From Halothermothrix sp. (lineage in GTDB: Bacteria; Bacillota; Halanaerobiia; DY22613), in assembly GCA_016841825.1 (NCBI GenBank), contig JAENYK010000010.1, forward strand, positions 62,001 to 126,000: a stretch of 64,000 bases of DNA. The letters run 5' to 3'. Position 1 is the first letter of the stretch, and every line of letters begins with the position of its first letter. Positions 24,937-35,406 of this stretch are shown in pieces. Below the pieces are notes generated by a model. It searched no databases. It was not told where the DNA came from and was given only the letters and a program-made list of their open reading frames with translations. The translations under genes were made by a program, and so were the position numbers.

Positions 24937-27900
24937 TTAATCGTTTAACCCCTCCAAATCACCCTCCAGCTTAAGATACTGTCTTCTAAGCTCCTCCAAA
25001 TCCTCTTCCTTCGGCTTCCAATAGCCCCGCTGTTGGGCTTCCAACAACCTTTCCATAATCTCTAACAATGAGTACTGGTTATTCTCCCGGATTCTGTTTC
25101 TCATCGTTTCATCCAGAACAAATCTTTCATTGGCATCATCAAAAATAGAGTTATCCACCGAACCTGTCGTCGCCGCCAGCCCCAGAAGATTCTCCAGCCG
25201 ATCGGCTAGCTGTTGTCCCCCGTGAAATTGATGCTGCAGCATCCCATCTAACCATTTGGGATTTAACAGGCGGGTTCTACTGCCTCGCTGAATAGATCGT
25301 TGAACATCTTCTGTTCGCGGACGTCCATTGTGGGTATCAGAGATTAACATCATCGCCTTCTTGCCGGAAGTCTCTGCAACGGTTCTGGCCAGTCCGCCAA
25401 AGTATTCATAATAATGATCTAAGTCTGTTAGCTCATAATCTCTGGAACTTCTAATCTGACTGACCAACTCTACCCGGGAAAGATTTTTTGCCAACAGTCC
25501 CGGCATCTCTCTTCCGTAATGATTTTTTGTATAAACATATTGCAGACTGGTCAGATAATTGGTGACCAGATCAGCTTCGCTCTGCCAGTTCCTGCTCTTG
25601 ACCAGCTGATTGACCCCGGTTCCGTATTGAGCAGATTCAGGGCCAAATATTCTGGCATAGGCAAACTCAGACGCTTCCTCAGAACTAAGACCCATCTGCC
25701 GCAGCTCAGTTAATAGTTTGCCAGCATGCTTCTGAATCTGATTCTCCTCTCCTTCATCCGACAATTGACTGACCAGCTCAAAAGCATCATTGATTAATTC
25801 GATCAGATTGGGGAACATATCTCTAAAAAATCCACAAATCTGGATGGTCACATCTACCCGGGGACGTCCCAGCTCTTCCAGAGAAATCACTTCCAGAATA
25901 GGTCTCCAGAGAGTTCCACTTCTACTAATCCTTACACCCAGATAGGAAAGGATCTGTCCAATGGTCTCACCCTGGGTCTTTGAAGTCTCGAGGCCCCAGA
26001 GGATTACCGCAACACTCTCAGGGTATTGTCCATGCACCTGATAATACTGTTCAAGGGTATTTTCGGCAATCTCTTTTCCCCGACGCATTGCCGAGGGAGA
26101 AGGCACTCGTCGAGGGTCAAACTGATAGAGATTACGTCCTGTCGGCAGTAGTTCAGGATTTCGAAAGACATCCCCACCGATACTTGCCGAAATATAACTG
26201 CCAGCTAAACCTTTAAGCAGCCCTTCCAGTTCTCTATTATTCAACAGTGCTGCTTTGATTCTAATCCCCTGCTGTCGGATAGCCTGGTAAAGCTCCAATC
26301 GCTGCTTATCGCCCCCATTTAACTCTGTTTCCTGCATGACAAACCGTTGAATCCACTCCAGAGCTCTCTTCTTCAATCCGAGATATTCCTTCTGGTAACG
26401 ATGCGGAGCTTCGGTTAAAGCCACCCAATCCCAACCTTCATCCTGAGCCAGAAGCTGATATAAAGAAGGCCAGCCATCCCCACTAACCATAAATAACTGT
26501 ACCAGAAACTCAACCACCTCTACAGAGCTAAAACCACTTCCAAAGATATGCAATCTGCCCGGAATCAGGGCACTCTTCATCTCATAAAGGGTCGCCGCCA
26601 ACTCCTCTAACCCTTCCCAGGGCCAGCCAAGTTTCCCTGCAATCTCTCTGATGTCAGCTAAAATGTCTTCCAGGCGGGCAGAGTTCATCAGTTGAGCTTC
26701 CTCATATTCTGCCAGTAAGGCTTCTAAAGCCTGCATCTCCCCATAGAGATCACTCTGCACAAACGGCGGATGTAGATGACTGACCATCACCCCATGACTC
26801 CGCCGCTTAGCAATCATTGACTCTGCCGGGTTACCAGAGTAATAGACATAGAGATGGGGCATCGTTCCCAGCAGATAGTCAGGATAACACTCACCCGAGA
26901 GTCCAGCCTCTTTACCGGGCAGGAATTCGACAGTTCCGTGAGTTCCCAGATGAATGCAGATATCTGCTCCAAATCCCCTCTCCAGCCATTTATAAAAGGC
27001 TACATACTGGTGATGGGGTGGCATAAATTTATCATGATAATCCTTTGCACTGCCCTGAGTATAGTCCTTCCCTTGATAGAAACCTCTGGCCGGCTGCAGT
27101 CCAATAAAGATGTTCCCCTCAACTATTCCCGGCAGCCAGACCTCCTGATCCTCTCCCATAATCTTACCGGGAAACTCTCCCCAATAGTTATCTATCTCAT
27201 CTTTACGCGACCAGTCTGAGGTTAGACTCTGATACTCCGCCGCTGTTACCCGAATACACTTGCTCCTGGCTTGATCCGTCCACTTAGGGGTATTGACCAT
27301 CCCGCCACCGACAAAGATATCTCTTAATTCCCCGGCAGTCCTGGGAGTCAGATTATAACCTTCCGCCGCCAATCTCTTTAAGATAGCTTCCAGAGAACGA
27401 AAGCTGTCCAAAAATGCTCCACTTCCCAGATTACTCTCACCTGGCGGATAATCATAAAAGATGATCGCTGCCCGCCTTTCCCTAACGGATTTCTTCTGCA
27501 GTCTGTTCCAGCTAAGGACTCTACCGAGCAGATGGTCAACCCGTTCCTCAATCAAAGCCAACTCACCGATTCCACTTTCTGCCGACTGTTGAGCTGCAAT
27601 GGGATAAGTTTCGATTACTCCATCAAGCTCTGGCAAAAAGATGGAAATCAGGAATTCACCCGTTTTGACACCGCGACTATCTGCTTTCCACTCTTCAATA
27701 GTTCTTTTGGAGAGAAAAAAGGGATGTAAAACGGGCACATTCAACTCCTGTAACAGCTGAACAGCAGCTTCTGCATCGCCTCCCATTGGCCCCGCCCCCA
27801 GACGAAAGGATAACAAATTTATTAGCACATCTACTTTTATCAGATCATTGATTAAAAACCCTTTGACCTGCTCTAAATCTCTGTCAATCGACCTGGCCAT

Positions 27901-28686
27901 GGCAATGGGGATCAGGTTGAACTTATTTCTCAGCTTTTTCGCCAGCTCTGTTAATATTGGAAAGGTATCTACCGGATAGTTATTGTTACTGAACAGAACT
28001 CCGATTGTAGCCTTTTCTGGAAACAGTGAAACATCCTCCAGATAATGATCGAGATGCCGATACCCCCTTTTCGTTACCGGATCATAGAGGATCACTTCAT
28101 CAATGGTCACTGGGGGTTGATAAGCGGGAAAGTCTTTATAACCCAGATACTCTTTGCCCAGTAAAAAAAGGAGGTTTTCAATATTCTGCTCATCGGCAAA
28201 TTTCCAATATTTACCTAACCAGAAATAGTTGCGCATATCCCGTAATTTACCAATGGGAAAAGCTTCTCCAACTGCTTCCATCCTCTGAATCATCTTCATC
28301 ATTTTGCGCATCCCCGTCTGTTCTGCTGATCTGTTCTCACCCATCCGGCTCATTCTCTGAAGTGAGAACTTACCCAGTCGTGTCAAACCCCTGATCCTCT
28401 GTTCACTGGCATTTAAGACCACAATATCTCCCGGAAAGTCATCCAGATGTGAGTACAAAGCCTGACAGAACTCTTTATCTACCCCCATCAGATCCAGGAG
28501 AACCAACCTTTTCCCCAGAATACTCTGCAAGATCGGTTCCCAATCCTTTTGGGCAAAGGCATCGCTTCCCACATAGTGTAATTCCCAATTGACCCGGTCT
28601 CTCCATTGACTCTGCTCCCAGCGCTCACCTATTTTACGTACCTGGTTAAGCCCGGAAGTTCCCACTGCAATAAAAACAATCTGCAT
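24937..28686 (-). CDS. cobN: CobN-type metallochelatase large subunit (first of two paralogues)
   Basis: A 1249-residue protein of the CobN/BchH class. HLGTHGTVEFLPGKEAG near residue 567 is the conserved core motif, and RRSHGVMVSHL and the C-terminal DDANERFV segment also match the family. With AAA+ I and D subunits, this class inserts cobalt or magnesium into a tetrapyrrole in the cytoplasm. It is the last gene of the 20-kb riboswitch operon and pairs with another CobN-type gene at 37-41 kb that is clearly different in sequence. No bacteriochlorophyll or corrin-ring genes are nearby, so the true substrate is open. Confidence 0.88.
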   Translation of the reverse strand: MQIVFIAVGTSGLNQVRKIGERWEQSQWRDRVNWELHYVGSDAFAQKDWEPILQSILGKRLVLLDLMGVDKEFCQALYSHLDDFPGDIVVLNASEQRIRGLTRLGKFSLQRMSRMGENRSAEQTGMRKMMKMIQRMEAVGEAFPIGKLRDMRNYFWLGKYWKFADEQNIENLLFLLGKEYLGYKDFPAYQPPVTIDEVILYDPVTKRGYRHLDHYLEDVSLFPEKATIGVLFSNNNYPVDTFPILTELAKKLRNKFNLIPIAMARSIDRDLEQVKGFLINDLIKVDVLINLLSFRLGAGPMGGDAEAAVQLLQELNVPVLHPFFLSKRTIEEWKADSRGVKTGEFLISIFLPELDGVIETYPIAAQQSAESGIGELALIEERVDHLLGRVLSWNRLQKKSVRERRAAIIFYDYPPGESNLGSGAFLDSFRSLEAILKRLAAEGYNLTPRTAGELRDIFVGGGMVNTPKWTDQARSKCIRVTAAEYQSLTSDWSRKDEIDNYWGEFPGKIMGEDQEVWLPGIVEGNIFIGLQPARGFYQGKDYTQGSAKDYHDKFMPPHHQYVAFYKWLERGFGADICIHLGTHGTVEFLPGKEAGLSGECYPDYLLGTMPHLYVYYSGNPAESMIAKRRSHGVMVSHLHPPFVQSDLYGEMQALEALLAEYEEAQLMNSARLEDILADIREIAGKLGWPWEGLEELAATLYEMKSALIPGRLHIFGSGFSSVEVVEFLVQLFMVSGDGWPSLYQLLAQDEGWDWVALTEAPHRYQKEYLGLKKRALEWIQRFVMQETELNGGDKQRLELYQAIRQQGIRIKAALLNNRELEGLLKGLAGSYISASIGGDVFRNPELLPTGRNLYQFDPRRVPSPSAMRRGKEIAENTLEQYYQVHGQYPESVAVILWGLETSKTQGETIGQILSYLGVRISRSGTLWRPILEVISLEELGRPRVDVTIQICGFFRDMFPNLIELINDAFELVSQLSDEGEENQIQKHAGKLLTELRQMGLSSEEASEFAYARIFGPESAQYGTGVNQLVKSRNWQSEADLVTNYLTSLQYVYTKNHYGREMPGLLAKNLSRVELVSQIRSSRDYELTDLDHYYEYFGGLARTVAETSGKKAMMLISDTHNGRPRTEDVQRSIQRGSRTRLLNPKWLDGMLQHQFHGGQQLADRLENLLGLAATTGSVDNSIFDDANERFVLDETMRNRIRENNQYSLLEIMERLLEAQQRGYWKPKEEDLEELRRQYLKLEGDLEGLND

Positions 28687-28705
28687 CCTTAAGCCCCCTT
28701 ATAAG

Positions 28706-30109
28706 CTAATCATCTAGATTGAAATATTCAGTAAGCAAACCAGTATTTCCGTCTGCAGCTATTCTGCCATCCTTTAAAATTAGAACCCGTTCTGCAAAAC
28801 ACTGTGCCGACCGCAAATCATGAGTCACCATAATTATAGTAGTCTCTAACTCTCTACGTATCTCAGCTAAAGCTCTGATCAGATTGTCTAAAGAGAGGGA
28901 ATCTAATCCAACAGAGGGTTCATCTAATAGTAAAACCTGCGGTCGGATCGCTGCCATCGCAGTAATGGTTACCAGCCGTTTCTGTCCTTCGCTTAAAGAA
29001 TGGGGATGAACATCCTGCAGAGATTCCAGACCAAATAATTTGATAAAGTATTGAGTATTCTCCGGGCTGTTGGACTGAAAATCTACTTCATTATATACCG
29101 TATCCATAAATAACTGATAGCCAGGATTCTGATAGACGTATCCGATCTGCTGCACTCCATTCTGCTCAAGAGCAGAACTTCTCCAAATCTGACCAGTAAA
29201 CTTTCTGATCAAACCAGCCAGTGCCTTTAACAAAGTAGTCTTTCCTGAACCATTCTCTCCCAGGATGACCAGATTTTCCATCACCATCAGGTTAGCAGTG
29301 AGCTTATTCAATACTGTTTTATCACCATAGCCACAGCTAAAATCAGCTAATTTAAATAGTGGACTACGTTTAATATATAGAGCCGGTTCATGATTTTTAA
29401 ACAACCGACGATATCTGGCTTGAGCCTCTTCACGATTAAGATCTGCTGCAATCTCTCCAGCATCCATCCAGAGCATCCGGGTTATATAAGGTAAGACCAG
29501 ATCTAATCGATGTTCAACGATGATCACTATCTCACCTCTTACTGTTAACTCCTGCAAATATACCAGCAGTTTCTGACTACTCTCACGATCCAGATTGGCG
29601 AAGGGTTCATCCAGAAGGTAGATCCCCTGCTGCATCATCAGCACAGATCCGATGACGAGTCTTGCTTTCTCTCCCCCAGAGAGCTGATCGATCCTGGCAT
29701 CCTCAGCTAACTCAATCAACCGACTGTAACGTTTAACTCTCTGGTCAATCTCAGTCGGCGAAATCCCCAAATTCTCACAACCAAAAGCTAATTCATCTGC
29801 GACAAATAGATTAAAAATCTGGGAGTCGGGTTCTTGTAAGACACTGCCAATATCAAGAGCTATCTGACCCATACTTAAACCACTGTTCTGCACACCATTG
29901 ATCAGGATTGCACCTGTTAACTCGCCAGTGAATATCCTGGGGATAATTCCGTTAATACAAGCCAATAGTGTAGACTTACCAACTCCACTGATCCCAGAGA
30001 TCAACACTAACTCTCCCCCATCTATCTGCAGATTAATCTCTTTTAAGATCCAATCCCTCTGCTCACCGTACCTAAAACAGAGGTTTTTAATTAAAATAGA
30101 CCTATCCAT
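28706..30109 (-). CDS. ECF transporter ATPase with two fused ABC domains
   Basis: A 467-residue duplicated ABC protein. Domain 1 has GISGVGKST and LSGGEKAR; domain 2 has GENGSGKTT and LSEGQKRL. Each has a Walker B (LLDEPFANLD and LLDEPSVGLD). The fused form replaces the EcfA/EcfA' pair. ATG 30109 is preferred; the longer frame would run deep into the upstream ecfT gene, which it still overlaps by 19 bases. With the next two genes upstream it makes a complete energy-coupling-factor vitamin or metal importer. Confidence 0.9.
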   Translation of the reverse strand: MDRSILIKNLCFRYGEQRDWILKEINLQIDGGELVLISGISGVGKSTLLACINGIIPRIFTGELTGAILINGVQNSGLSMGQIALDIGSVLQEPDSQIFNLFVADELAFGCENLGISPTEIDQRVKRYSRLIELAEDARIDQLSGGEKARLVIGSVLMMQQGIYLLDEPFANLDRESSQKLLVYLQELTVRGEIVIIVEHRLDLVLPYITRMLWMDAGEIAADLNREEAQARYRRLFKNHEPALYIKRSPLFKLADFSCGYGDKTVLNKLTANLMVMENLVILGENGSGKTTLLKALAGLIRKFTGQIWRSSALEQNGVQQIGYVYQNPGYQLFMDTVYNEVDFQSNSPENTQYFIKLFGLESLQDVHPHSLSEGQKRLVTITAMAAIRPQVLLLDEPSVGLDSLSLDNLIRALAEIRRELETTIIMVTHDLRSAQCFAERVLILKDGRIAADGNTGLLTEYFNLDD

Positions 30110-30786
30110 TGGATGAACACCACGCTTATTATACAAATTATGAAGCCAAAACTGACAAAGCAATCCTTTACTGACCAGTGAAGAGGACGATAGATAGTAC
30201 CCTTGACCTCAGTAGAAAAACCTCTGGTCTCTAAAGATACAGCCAGTGTATCGGAGATCTTAATCAATCTGATAATCAGCGGCAGAACAAAGGCCCGATA
30301 GGTAATCTGCAGCCCCGCCTTTTTTGGGTTGACTCCGCGAACCATCATCGCTTCTCGAATTCTTTGAATCTCCTCTTTTAAGACAGGAATGAAACGGACA
30401 GTAATCAAAAATCCTAAAGACAACCATCTGGGAGCTCCCACCTGAGTCAAAGATCTGGCTAAACCAGTAGCATCAATGGTCACTACCAGCACTGATGAAA
30501 ATCCCAAAAGAGATATTCTCCCCAGAGTCATTAGACTCCCTATCAGTCCATCTCCCAGTAAAAATGCCAGAAGCCCCACCACTGCCCCTAAAGGGATAAC
30601 AATTCGATAAACCTTTATAACTGCTTTAAAGTAACCGGCAAAGGAGAAGAGGATAACCAAGGAGAAGATAAATATGTACAACAGTCGCACATCTCTAATC
30701 AGCAGTCCCCAACTCAGGGTGACGATCGAATAGATTATATTGCCCAACGGATGCAGGGGTATTTTATTACTATCAACTGACCACAA
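30091..30786 (-). CDS. ecfT: ECF transporter transmembrane coupling protein EcfT
   Basis: About 231 residues with five or more membrane helices. The two cytoplasmic A-R-G-type motifs (MMVRGVNPKK near residue 145 and LETRGF near 185) couple the ATPase to the S component. The start is uncertain: TTG 30786 lies eight bases behind AAGGGAG, whereas GTG 30795 overlaps it. CbiQ of cobalt transporters has the same fold, so a cobalt importer is possible, but the S component next door is not a CbiM. Confidence 0.85.
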   Translation of the reverse strand: MWSVDSNKIPLHPLGNIIYSIVTLSWGLLIRDVRLLYIFIFSLVILFSFAGYFKAVIKVYRIVIPLGAVVGLLAFLLGDGLIGSLMTLGRISLLGFSSVLVVTIDATGLARSLTQVGAPRWLSLGFLITVRFIPVLKEEIQRIREAMMVRGVNPKKAGLQITYRAFVLPLIIRLIKISDTLAVSLETRGFSTEVKGTIYRPLHWSVKDCFVSFGFIICIISVVFIQWIGLF

Positions 30787-30803
30787 TATAATCACTCCCT
30801 TAA

Positions 30804-31343
30804 TCAGACCTGAACTTTTAATACACCAGCCTTTTTCAGTTCTCTTCCAATCTTTATCCCCACAAACGCTCCGACAAAACTAAGGATTCCTGTACCCAAC
30901 AATACCCCACAGATCACAAATGGGTCGGTAATCAGTCGCTGCATACCCGCTCCCCCTGCCCAGGCAGTAATCAGCAGACTAACAGGAATTGTCAGTGGCA
31001 TGTAAAGACCTGCACCAATAAAAACAGCTCGCTCTACATCATAGCTTTTAAAGATTAGCAGCACCAAAAGCTCTGCAATTAATCCTGCCAACAAATTATT
31101 GGCAAACATCACCCAGGACATCATCAGTAAAACCAGACCATTAAATAAAGCTATTAGAAACAGACTACCAATCTTTCTGACCTTCATTAGACCTATTGCC
31201 ATTAATATACCATAAAAGAATGCCGGTGCCAGTGAACGTATCCCCGGAATCGGAATCGCCAGAACCAGTGGTACAGTGACAAAGCCAATGATCGTCACAC
31301 AGGCCGCAATAATTGCCAGAAAAACAATATCGCCAATTTTCAT
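30804..31343 (-). CDS. ECF transporter substrate-binding (S) component, MptD-like
   Basis: A 179-residue integral membrane protein with about six helices and few charged residues. Its pattern resembles the MptD/Trep_Strep group of ECF S components rather than CbiM, BioY or ThiT. The substrate is unknown. ATG 31343 lies nine bases behind AAGGAGG. Being in the same operon as B12 uptake, CbiZ and chelatase genes, it may carry a corrin precursor, a tetrapyrrole or a metal complex. This is inference from position only. Confidence 0.75.
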   Translation of the reverse strand: MKIGDIVFLAIIAACVTIIGFVTVPLVLAIPIPGIRSLAPAFFYGILMAIGLMKVRKIGSLFLIALFNGLVLLMMSWVMFANNLLAGLIAELLVLLIFKSYDVERAVFIGAGLYMPLTIPVSLLITAWAGGAGMQRLITDPFVICGVLLGTGILSFVGAFVGIKIGRELKKAGVLKVQV

Positions 31344-31368
31344 CAATCAAAACCTCCTTAAAAGACCA

Positions 31369-33279
31369 TTAGTTTTTCAGAACCCATTTCAGAGTTGATG
31401 CCAACTCGCCTTCATAAAGATCTTCCAATCTGATATAAAATCCCCCCAACTGATCAGCGATCCGTCGGGCCAGTCCCAATTTGACGAATCCAGCCTCTGT
31501 GTCAACAACGACAAACTGAATTCTCTCACGGGCCACCTCCCCAGCGACGGTAAGTACGTCTGCTAAAGGATCTTCTCCCTTCAATGCCACATTCGTCCGC
31601 CCATCGGAGATCAGGATAACCGTTGGAATAACATCCTGATCCTTGACCCGCAGAGCTTTAATCAATTCTACCGAGCGATTTATCGCCAGAGCCAGAGGAG
31701 TCTTGCCCCCAACGGGAAGCTCCTTTAAACATCTATAAGCCAAATCCACGCTCCGGGTCGGCGGCAGAACCAGCTCTGCCTTCTGGCCCCTAAAGATCAT
31801 CATCCCTACCATATCCCGTTTCTGATAAGCACTGTGCAGTAGGGAGAAAATAGCTCCTTTGGCAGTTTTCATCCGTTCCTGCACTCCCATCGAACCACTG
31901 GCATCTACTAAAAAAAGAATCGTATTACCAACCCGCCTCTCTCTAATCTTCTCCCGAAGATCTTCTGCATGAATGGAGACCGCCATCCCCTTTCGATCAC
32001 GGACGCTCTGATAGGGAGCAGCAGCCCGTAAAGTTGCATCAAAGGCAATATCACTAACTTTTCCTTTAGGTAAACGATATTTTACATATCGCCCTAACCG
32101 GGACTGAGTCCTGGTTTTACTCCTGCGGCCGCTCCCCTGATTACGCATCCGATGATCTACCAGCGGTTTTAGAATATCTTTAGCTTTAAAGGGATCCCCT
32201 ATCTCGAAGACCTGATCCTCTGTAGAAATATCTTCCATAGGCAATGATGATTCTTCTGCTTCTGTCTCGTCTCCTTCTTTAACCTCATCTGATTTTGACA
32301 GCGGCGAACTATTCTCTTCTTCTGTTCTGGGAGGAACATTCTGCAGAGTCGATTGATCCTCTTCTAGAGCTGAATCATCGTCTTCCGCTGCTGAATCATC
32401 CTCCTGTAGATCTGATAAGCTAACCGGTGGAGTTCGCCAGCGATGAGATAAAGCTAAGGGAATAATCTCTTTGATATCATCGACCAATACCTGGTCTCGC
32501 CCATAATAAGCTGCCAATGCCCTGGCCCCTTCTGCTAAAGCAAGATCTCCCCGATGACCTGCAGTGAATGCCTCCAGATTCAGTTCAGCAATTAACTGTA
32601 ACAATCCTGGTGAGATCTTCACTTTAGCCAACTGTTTTTTCGCCTGTAATATCCTTTGCAGTAAATCCTCTTCCTGTTCACGATAATTCTCCAAAAACGA
32701 AGCCGGGTTCTCTTCAAAAGTCAGTCTTTTCTTAACTATCTCCATCCGTCTCCTGGGTTCTTGTGAACCCCTCACTTCTACAAAAAACCCGAACCGATCC
32801 AACAGCTGAGGTTTGAGTTCTCCTTCTTCAGGATTCATTGAACCGATGAGAATAAATGAGGCAGGATGGGAGTGGGAGAGTCCTTCCCTTTCCACGTGAT
32901 TAACCCCCGAAGCGGCAACATCTAAGATCGTGTTGATCAGTGAGTTGGAGAGAAGATTTACCTCATCAATATAGAGGATATTCTTATTGGCAGCTGCCAG
33001 GATTCCAGGTTCAAAGACCTTTTTCCCTTCCTTTAAAGCAGTTTCCATCTGCAAGGTACCGACCACCCGATCTTCGGTGGCGTTTAATGGGAGAGTGACA
33101 ACTTTTAAGCCGGGACACAGCTGAGAGAGTGAACGAACGATAGTGGATTTAGCTGTTCCCTTCTCTCCACAGAGAAGGAGACCACCAATCCGTGGAGAGA
33201 TCAGATTCAGGAGTAGAGCTTTTTTGACCTCCTCCTGGTCAACAATAGCCGAGAAAGGAAATAATACATCCTCCATCAT
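31369..33279 (-). CDS. Chelatase subunit D (AAA+ and von Willebrand A domains)
   Basis: A 636-residue protein with three parts. Residues 1-290 are an AAA+ domain with Walker [10 protein letters not shown]. Residues 290-350 form a very acidic linker. A C-terminal von Willebrand A domain holds the MIDAS motif DASGSMG near residue 456. It matches BchD/ChlD and the I-D hybrids that work with CobN-type subunits. Unlike many D subunits its Walker A looks intact, so it may bind ATP. It overlaps the I gene by four bases. With the I subunit it would power metal insertion by either of the two CobN proteins. Confidence 0.88.
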   Translation of the reverse strand: MMEDVLFPFSAIVDQEEVKKALLLNLISPRIGGLLLCGEKGTAKSTIVRSLSQLCPGLKVVTLPLNATEDRVVGTLQMETALKEGKKVFEPGILAAANKNILYIDEVNLLSNSLINTILDVAASGVNHVEREGLSHSHPASFILIGSMNPEEGELKPQLLDRFGFFVEVRGSQEPRRRMEIVKKRLTFEENPASFLENYREQEEDLLQRILQAKKQLAKVKISPGLLQLIAELNLEAFTAGHRGDLALAEGARALAAYYGRDQVLVDDIKEIIPLALSHRWRTPPVSLSDLQEDDSAAEDDDSALEEDQSTLQNVPPRTEEENSSPLSKSDEVKEGDETEAEESSLPMEDISTEDQVFEIGDPFKAKDILKPLVDHRMRNQGSGRRSKTRTQSRLGRYVKYRLPKGKVSDIAFDATLRAAAPYQSVRDRKGMAVSIHAEDLREKIRERRVGNTILFLVDASGSMGVQERMKTAKGAIFSLLHSAYQKRDMVGMMIFRGQKAELVLPPTRSVDLAYRCLKELPVGGKTPLALAINRSVELIKALRVKDQDVIPTVILISDGRTNVALKGEDPLADVLTVAGEVARERIQFVVVDTEAGFVKLGLARRIADQLGGFYIRLEDLYEGELASTLKWVLKN

Positions 33280-34208
33280 CCCTGAACCTCCCCTAGCTGA
33301 GCACTAATCCACCGGGAGAAATCTGTGAAATCCAGGGAACTCTCTTCAAAAGGTTTTCTGCGCATTCTGTGGGGTAAGACCAGTTCTGCTGCTCTAATGA
33401 TATCCTGCTGAGTTACCTCAGTTCTGAGCCTGTAAGCAGCCAATGTTTTTGCTGTCTTGATAATGGTTATATCTGCCCGATGCCCATCAACCCCCAGTTT
33501 TATGGCAAGTTCAGCGGTAAGCTCCAATAACTGATCCTGCAAACTGACCCGGTTTAATAGTTCCCGGGCATGCTCAATATTGTGTGCCAGCTTCTCCTGT
33601 TCAGCCCGATAATCATTGTAAAATTCCTGCGGATTCTCCTCAAAAGCCAGTCTTCTCCTGATCACCTCAACCCGATCCTCTAGCTTCTGTTCCCCTACTA
33701 CCTCCACAGTCAGACCAAAACGGTCTAACAGCTGAGGACGTAAATCACCCTCTTCAGGGTTCATCGTCCCTACCAGAACAAACCTTGCTGAATGAGAATA
33801 AGAGATACCTTCCCGCTCAACAATATTCACCCCCATAGCAGCGGCATCCAATAACAGGTCAACAATATGATCGTCTAGCAGATTAACCTCATCCACGTAG
33901 AGAATGTTTCCATCAGCTTCTGCCAGAACTCCCGGTTCAAAGCGTTTCTCGCCCGTCTTCAGGGTATGTTCAATATCAAGGGTTCCAACAACCCGATCTT
34001 CCGTACTGCTGATGGGTAGCTCTACCACTTTCTTATCTGGTAAAAGATCTGCTAAAGCTCTAACTGCCGTAGACTTTGCTGTCCCTTTCTCACCACGAAT
34101 TAAAACCCCACCTATTCTGGGGTTAATAACATTTAAAATCAAAGCCTCTTTCATTAGCACCTGGGCGACGATTGCAGTAAATGGATAAATGTCTCTTCTG
34201 ATATTCAT
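33276..34208 (-). CDS. Chelatase AAA+ subunit I
   Basis: A 310-residue AAA+ ATPase of the BchI/ChlI class. GEKGTAKST is Walker [12 protein letters not shown] Walker B, and [19 protein letters not shown] covers the sensor and arginine-finger region. Length agrees with the family, so it is complete. ATG 34208 lies six bases behind AAAGGAAG. BchI forms a hexamer that drives the D subunit. Position, directly before the D gene, is the usual arrangement. Confidence 0.9.
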   Translation of the reverse strand: MNIRRDIYPFTAIVAQVLMKEALILNVINPRIGGVLIRGEKGTAKSTAVRALADLLPDKKVVELPISSTEDRVVGTLDIEHTLKTGEKRFEPGVLAEADGNILYVDEVNLLDDHIVDLLLDAAAMGVNIVEREGISYSHSARFVLVGTMNPEEGDLRPQLLDRFGLTVEVVGEQKLEDRVEVIRRRLAFEENPQEFYNDYRAEQEKLAHNIEHARELLNRVSLQDQLLELTAELAIKLGVDGHRADITIIKTAKTLAAYRLRTEVTQQDIIRAAELVLPHRMRRKPFEESSLDFTDFSRWISAQLGEVQG

Positions 34209-34210
34209 CT

Positions 34211-35392
34211 TTATCTTCCTTTCTTTTTGGCTGCCAGATCTATCTGTGATAGTCTATCCTGGCCTATTTTGACCTCACCTTCCACCTTAATAGCAGTGAG
34301 AATAACTTTTTCAAAGTCAGTTATCAGCTCAGTGATCAAATCTTCACAATCCTCAGCCATAACTAACTGCTCTTTCGACTCTAGATGCCAATACAGATCT
34401 GTCAAAATTAATTTCCCTCCTTCCCTTAGTTCACTATCGTTCAATAAACCCCACTGATATTGATCTAAGAGATGGATATATAAAGATGCGGCTGTAACCC
34501 ATTTGCCTTCAATTTCGAGAGAATCCAGCCGATGCATAAAATCCGTCTTGGGAAGGCAGTCTTCTTCATTAGCTACAGATGATGCCAGATACGAAATCCA
34601 CAGGCTTTCTTCATTTAAACCATAGCGTTTGAATCTCCTGAGAAGACTGTGCTGTTTTTGTGGTGACAGCCCTGTCTGTTTGTCAAGAGCCTCTTTCACT
34701 GCCCCTTTAACGGCTTTACCAATCAACTCCCCAAGTTTGGAATGTTTACCAGCATTAGTCAGATAGATATGTGAATCTAGATTGCAGATCATGATTGTCC
34801 CATCTGTACCAGAACCAGTAGCCAATCCAGTCGAATAATTACTGCCAGCTATCAATTCCTGCAGAGCAGCAGTCTTGGCTTCTGTACAGGTGACCAGTGC
34901 CCTGGTCAGAGTACCGGGAGGGAGATTAGCATTAATCTCCACGATGATATTGATTGTACCGGACTTCTCGGCTAACTTTTGCTTCTCCTGCAGATCTAGT
35001 TCATCATAGGAAGCCTTGTCTCCAGCTCTACCGCCATTTACTTCAACTCCCCCGGTAACGATCGCTGTTACACTAAGCTCTCTAGAGCGTTCAACTATAA
35101 TTGAGAGATTATCCATGGAAGCAGCCGTACTGAGTCCCGTAATCTTTTCAGGATTCAAACCCAACTCCTGCCCAATTAATCGCAAATGCTCTTCATAGGT
35201 AGCAGCTCTCAGCTTACAGCCAATCCCTGCTCCCAGATTCTCATCACGATTGTAAACTGCCTCTAAATCAATATGGTATCCACCATTGAGAACCGATGTA
35301 CTCACCACTCCCCGTCTACCGGTAAATGGGATCACAATTGCTTTTTGATAACGATGTACGGAATCTCCTACTGGCGTTTTGAAAATCAACAT
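34211..35392 (-). CDS. cbiZ: CbiZ-type adenosylcobinamide amidohydrolase with C-terminal extension
   Basis: Residues 1-230 match Cbi[15 protein letters not shown] near 37, [11 protein letters not shown] near 90, SGTDGTIM near 200 and [15 protein letters not shown] near 215. CbiZ cleaves the aminopropanol arm of adenosylcobinamide or pseudocobalamin to give adenosylcobyric acid, so that the lower ligand can be exchanged. The protein has 393 residues, about 160 more than a minimal CbiZ. The extra part is helical and not recognised. Neighbouring B12 import genes and the riboswitch fit a salvage role. Confidence 0.82.
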   Translation of the reverse strand: MLIFKTPVGDSVHRYQKAIVIPFTGRRGVVSTSVLNGGYHIDLEAVYNRDENLGAGIGCKLRAATYEEHLRLIGQELGLNPEKITGLSTAASMDNLSIIVERSRELSVTAIVTGGVEVNGGRAGDKASYDELDLQEKQKLAEKSGTINIIVEINANLPPGTLTRALVTCTEAKTAALQELIAGSNYSTGLATGSGTDGTIMICNLDSHIYLTNAGKHSKLGELIGKAVKGAVKEALDKQTGLSPQKQHSLLRRFKRYGLNEESLWISYLASSVANEEDCLPKTDFMHRLDSLEIEGKWVTAASLYIHLLDQYQWGLLNDSELREGGKLILTDLYWHLESKEQLVMAEDCEDLITELITDFEKVILTAIKVEGEVKIGQDRLSQIDLAAKKKGR

Positions 35393-35406
35393 AAAAACCG
35401 TCCTTT

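Noticed and set aside
26854-27219. Plus-strand frames of more than 100 codons opposite the first cobN gene (also 28026-28394 and 39226-39582 opposite cobN genes)
   Set aside because: These are antisense shadows without ribosome sites or recognisable domains; the minus-strand genes have clear families.
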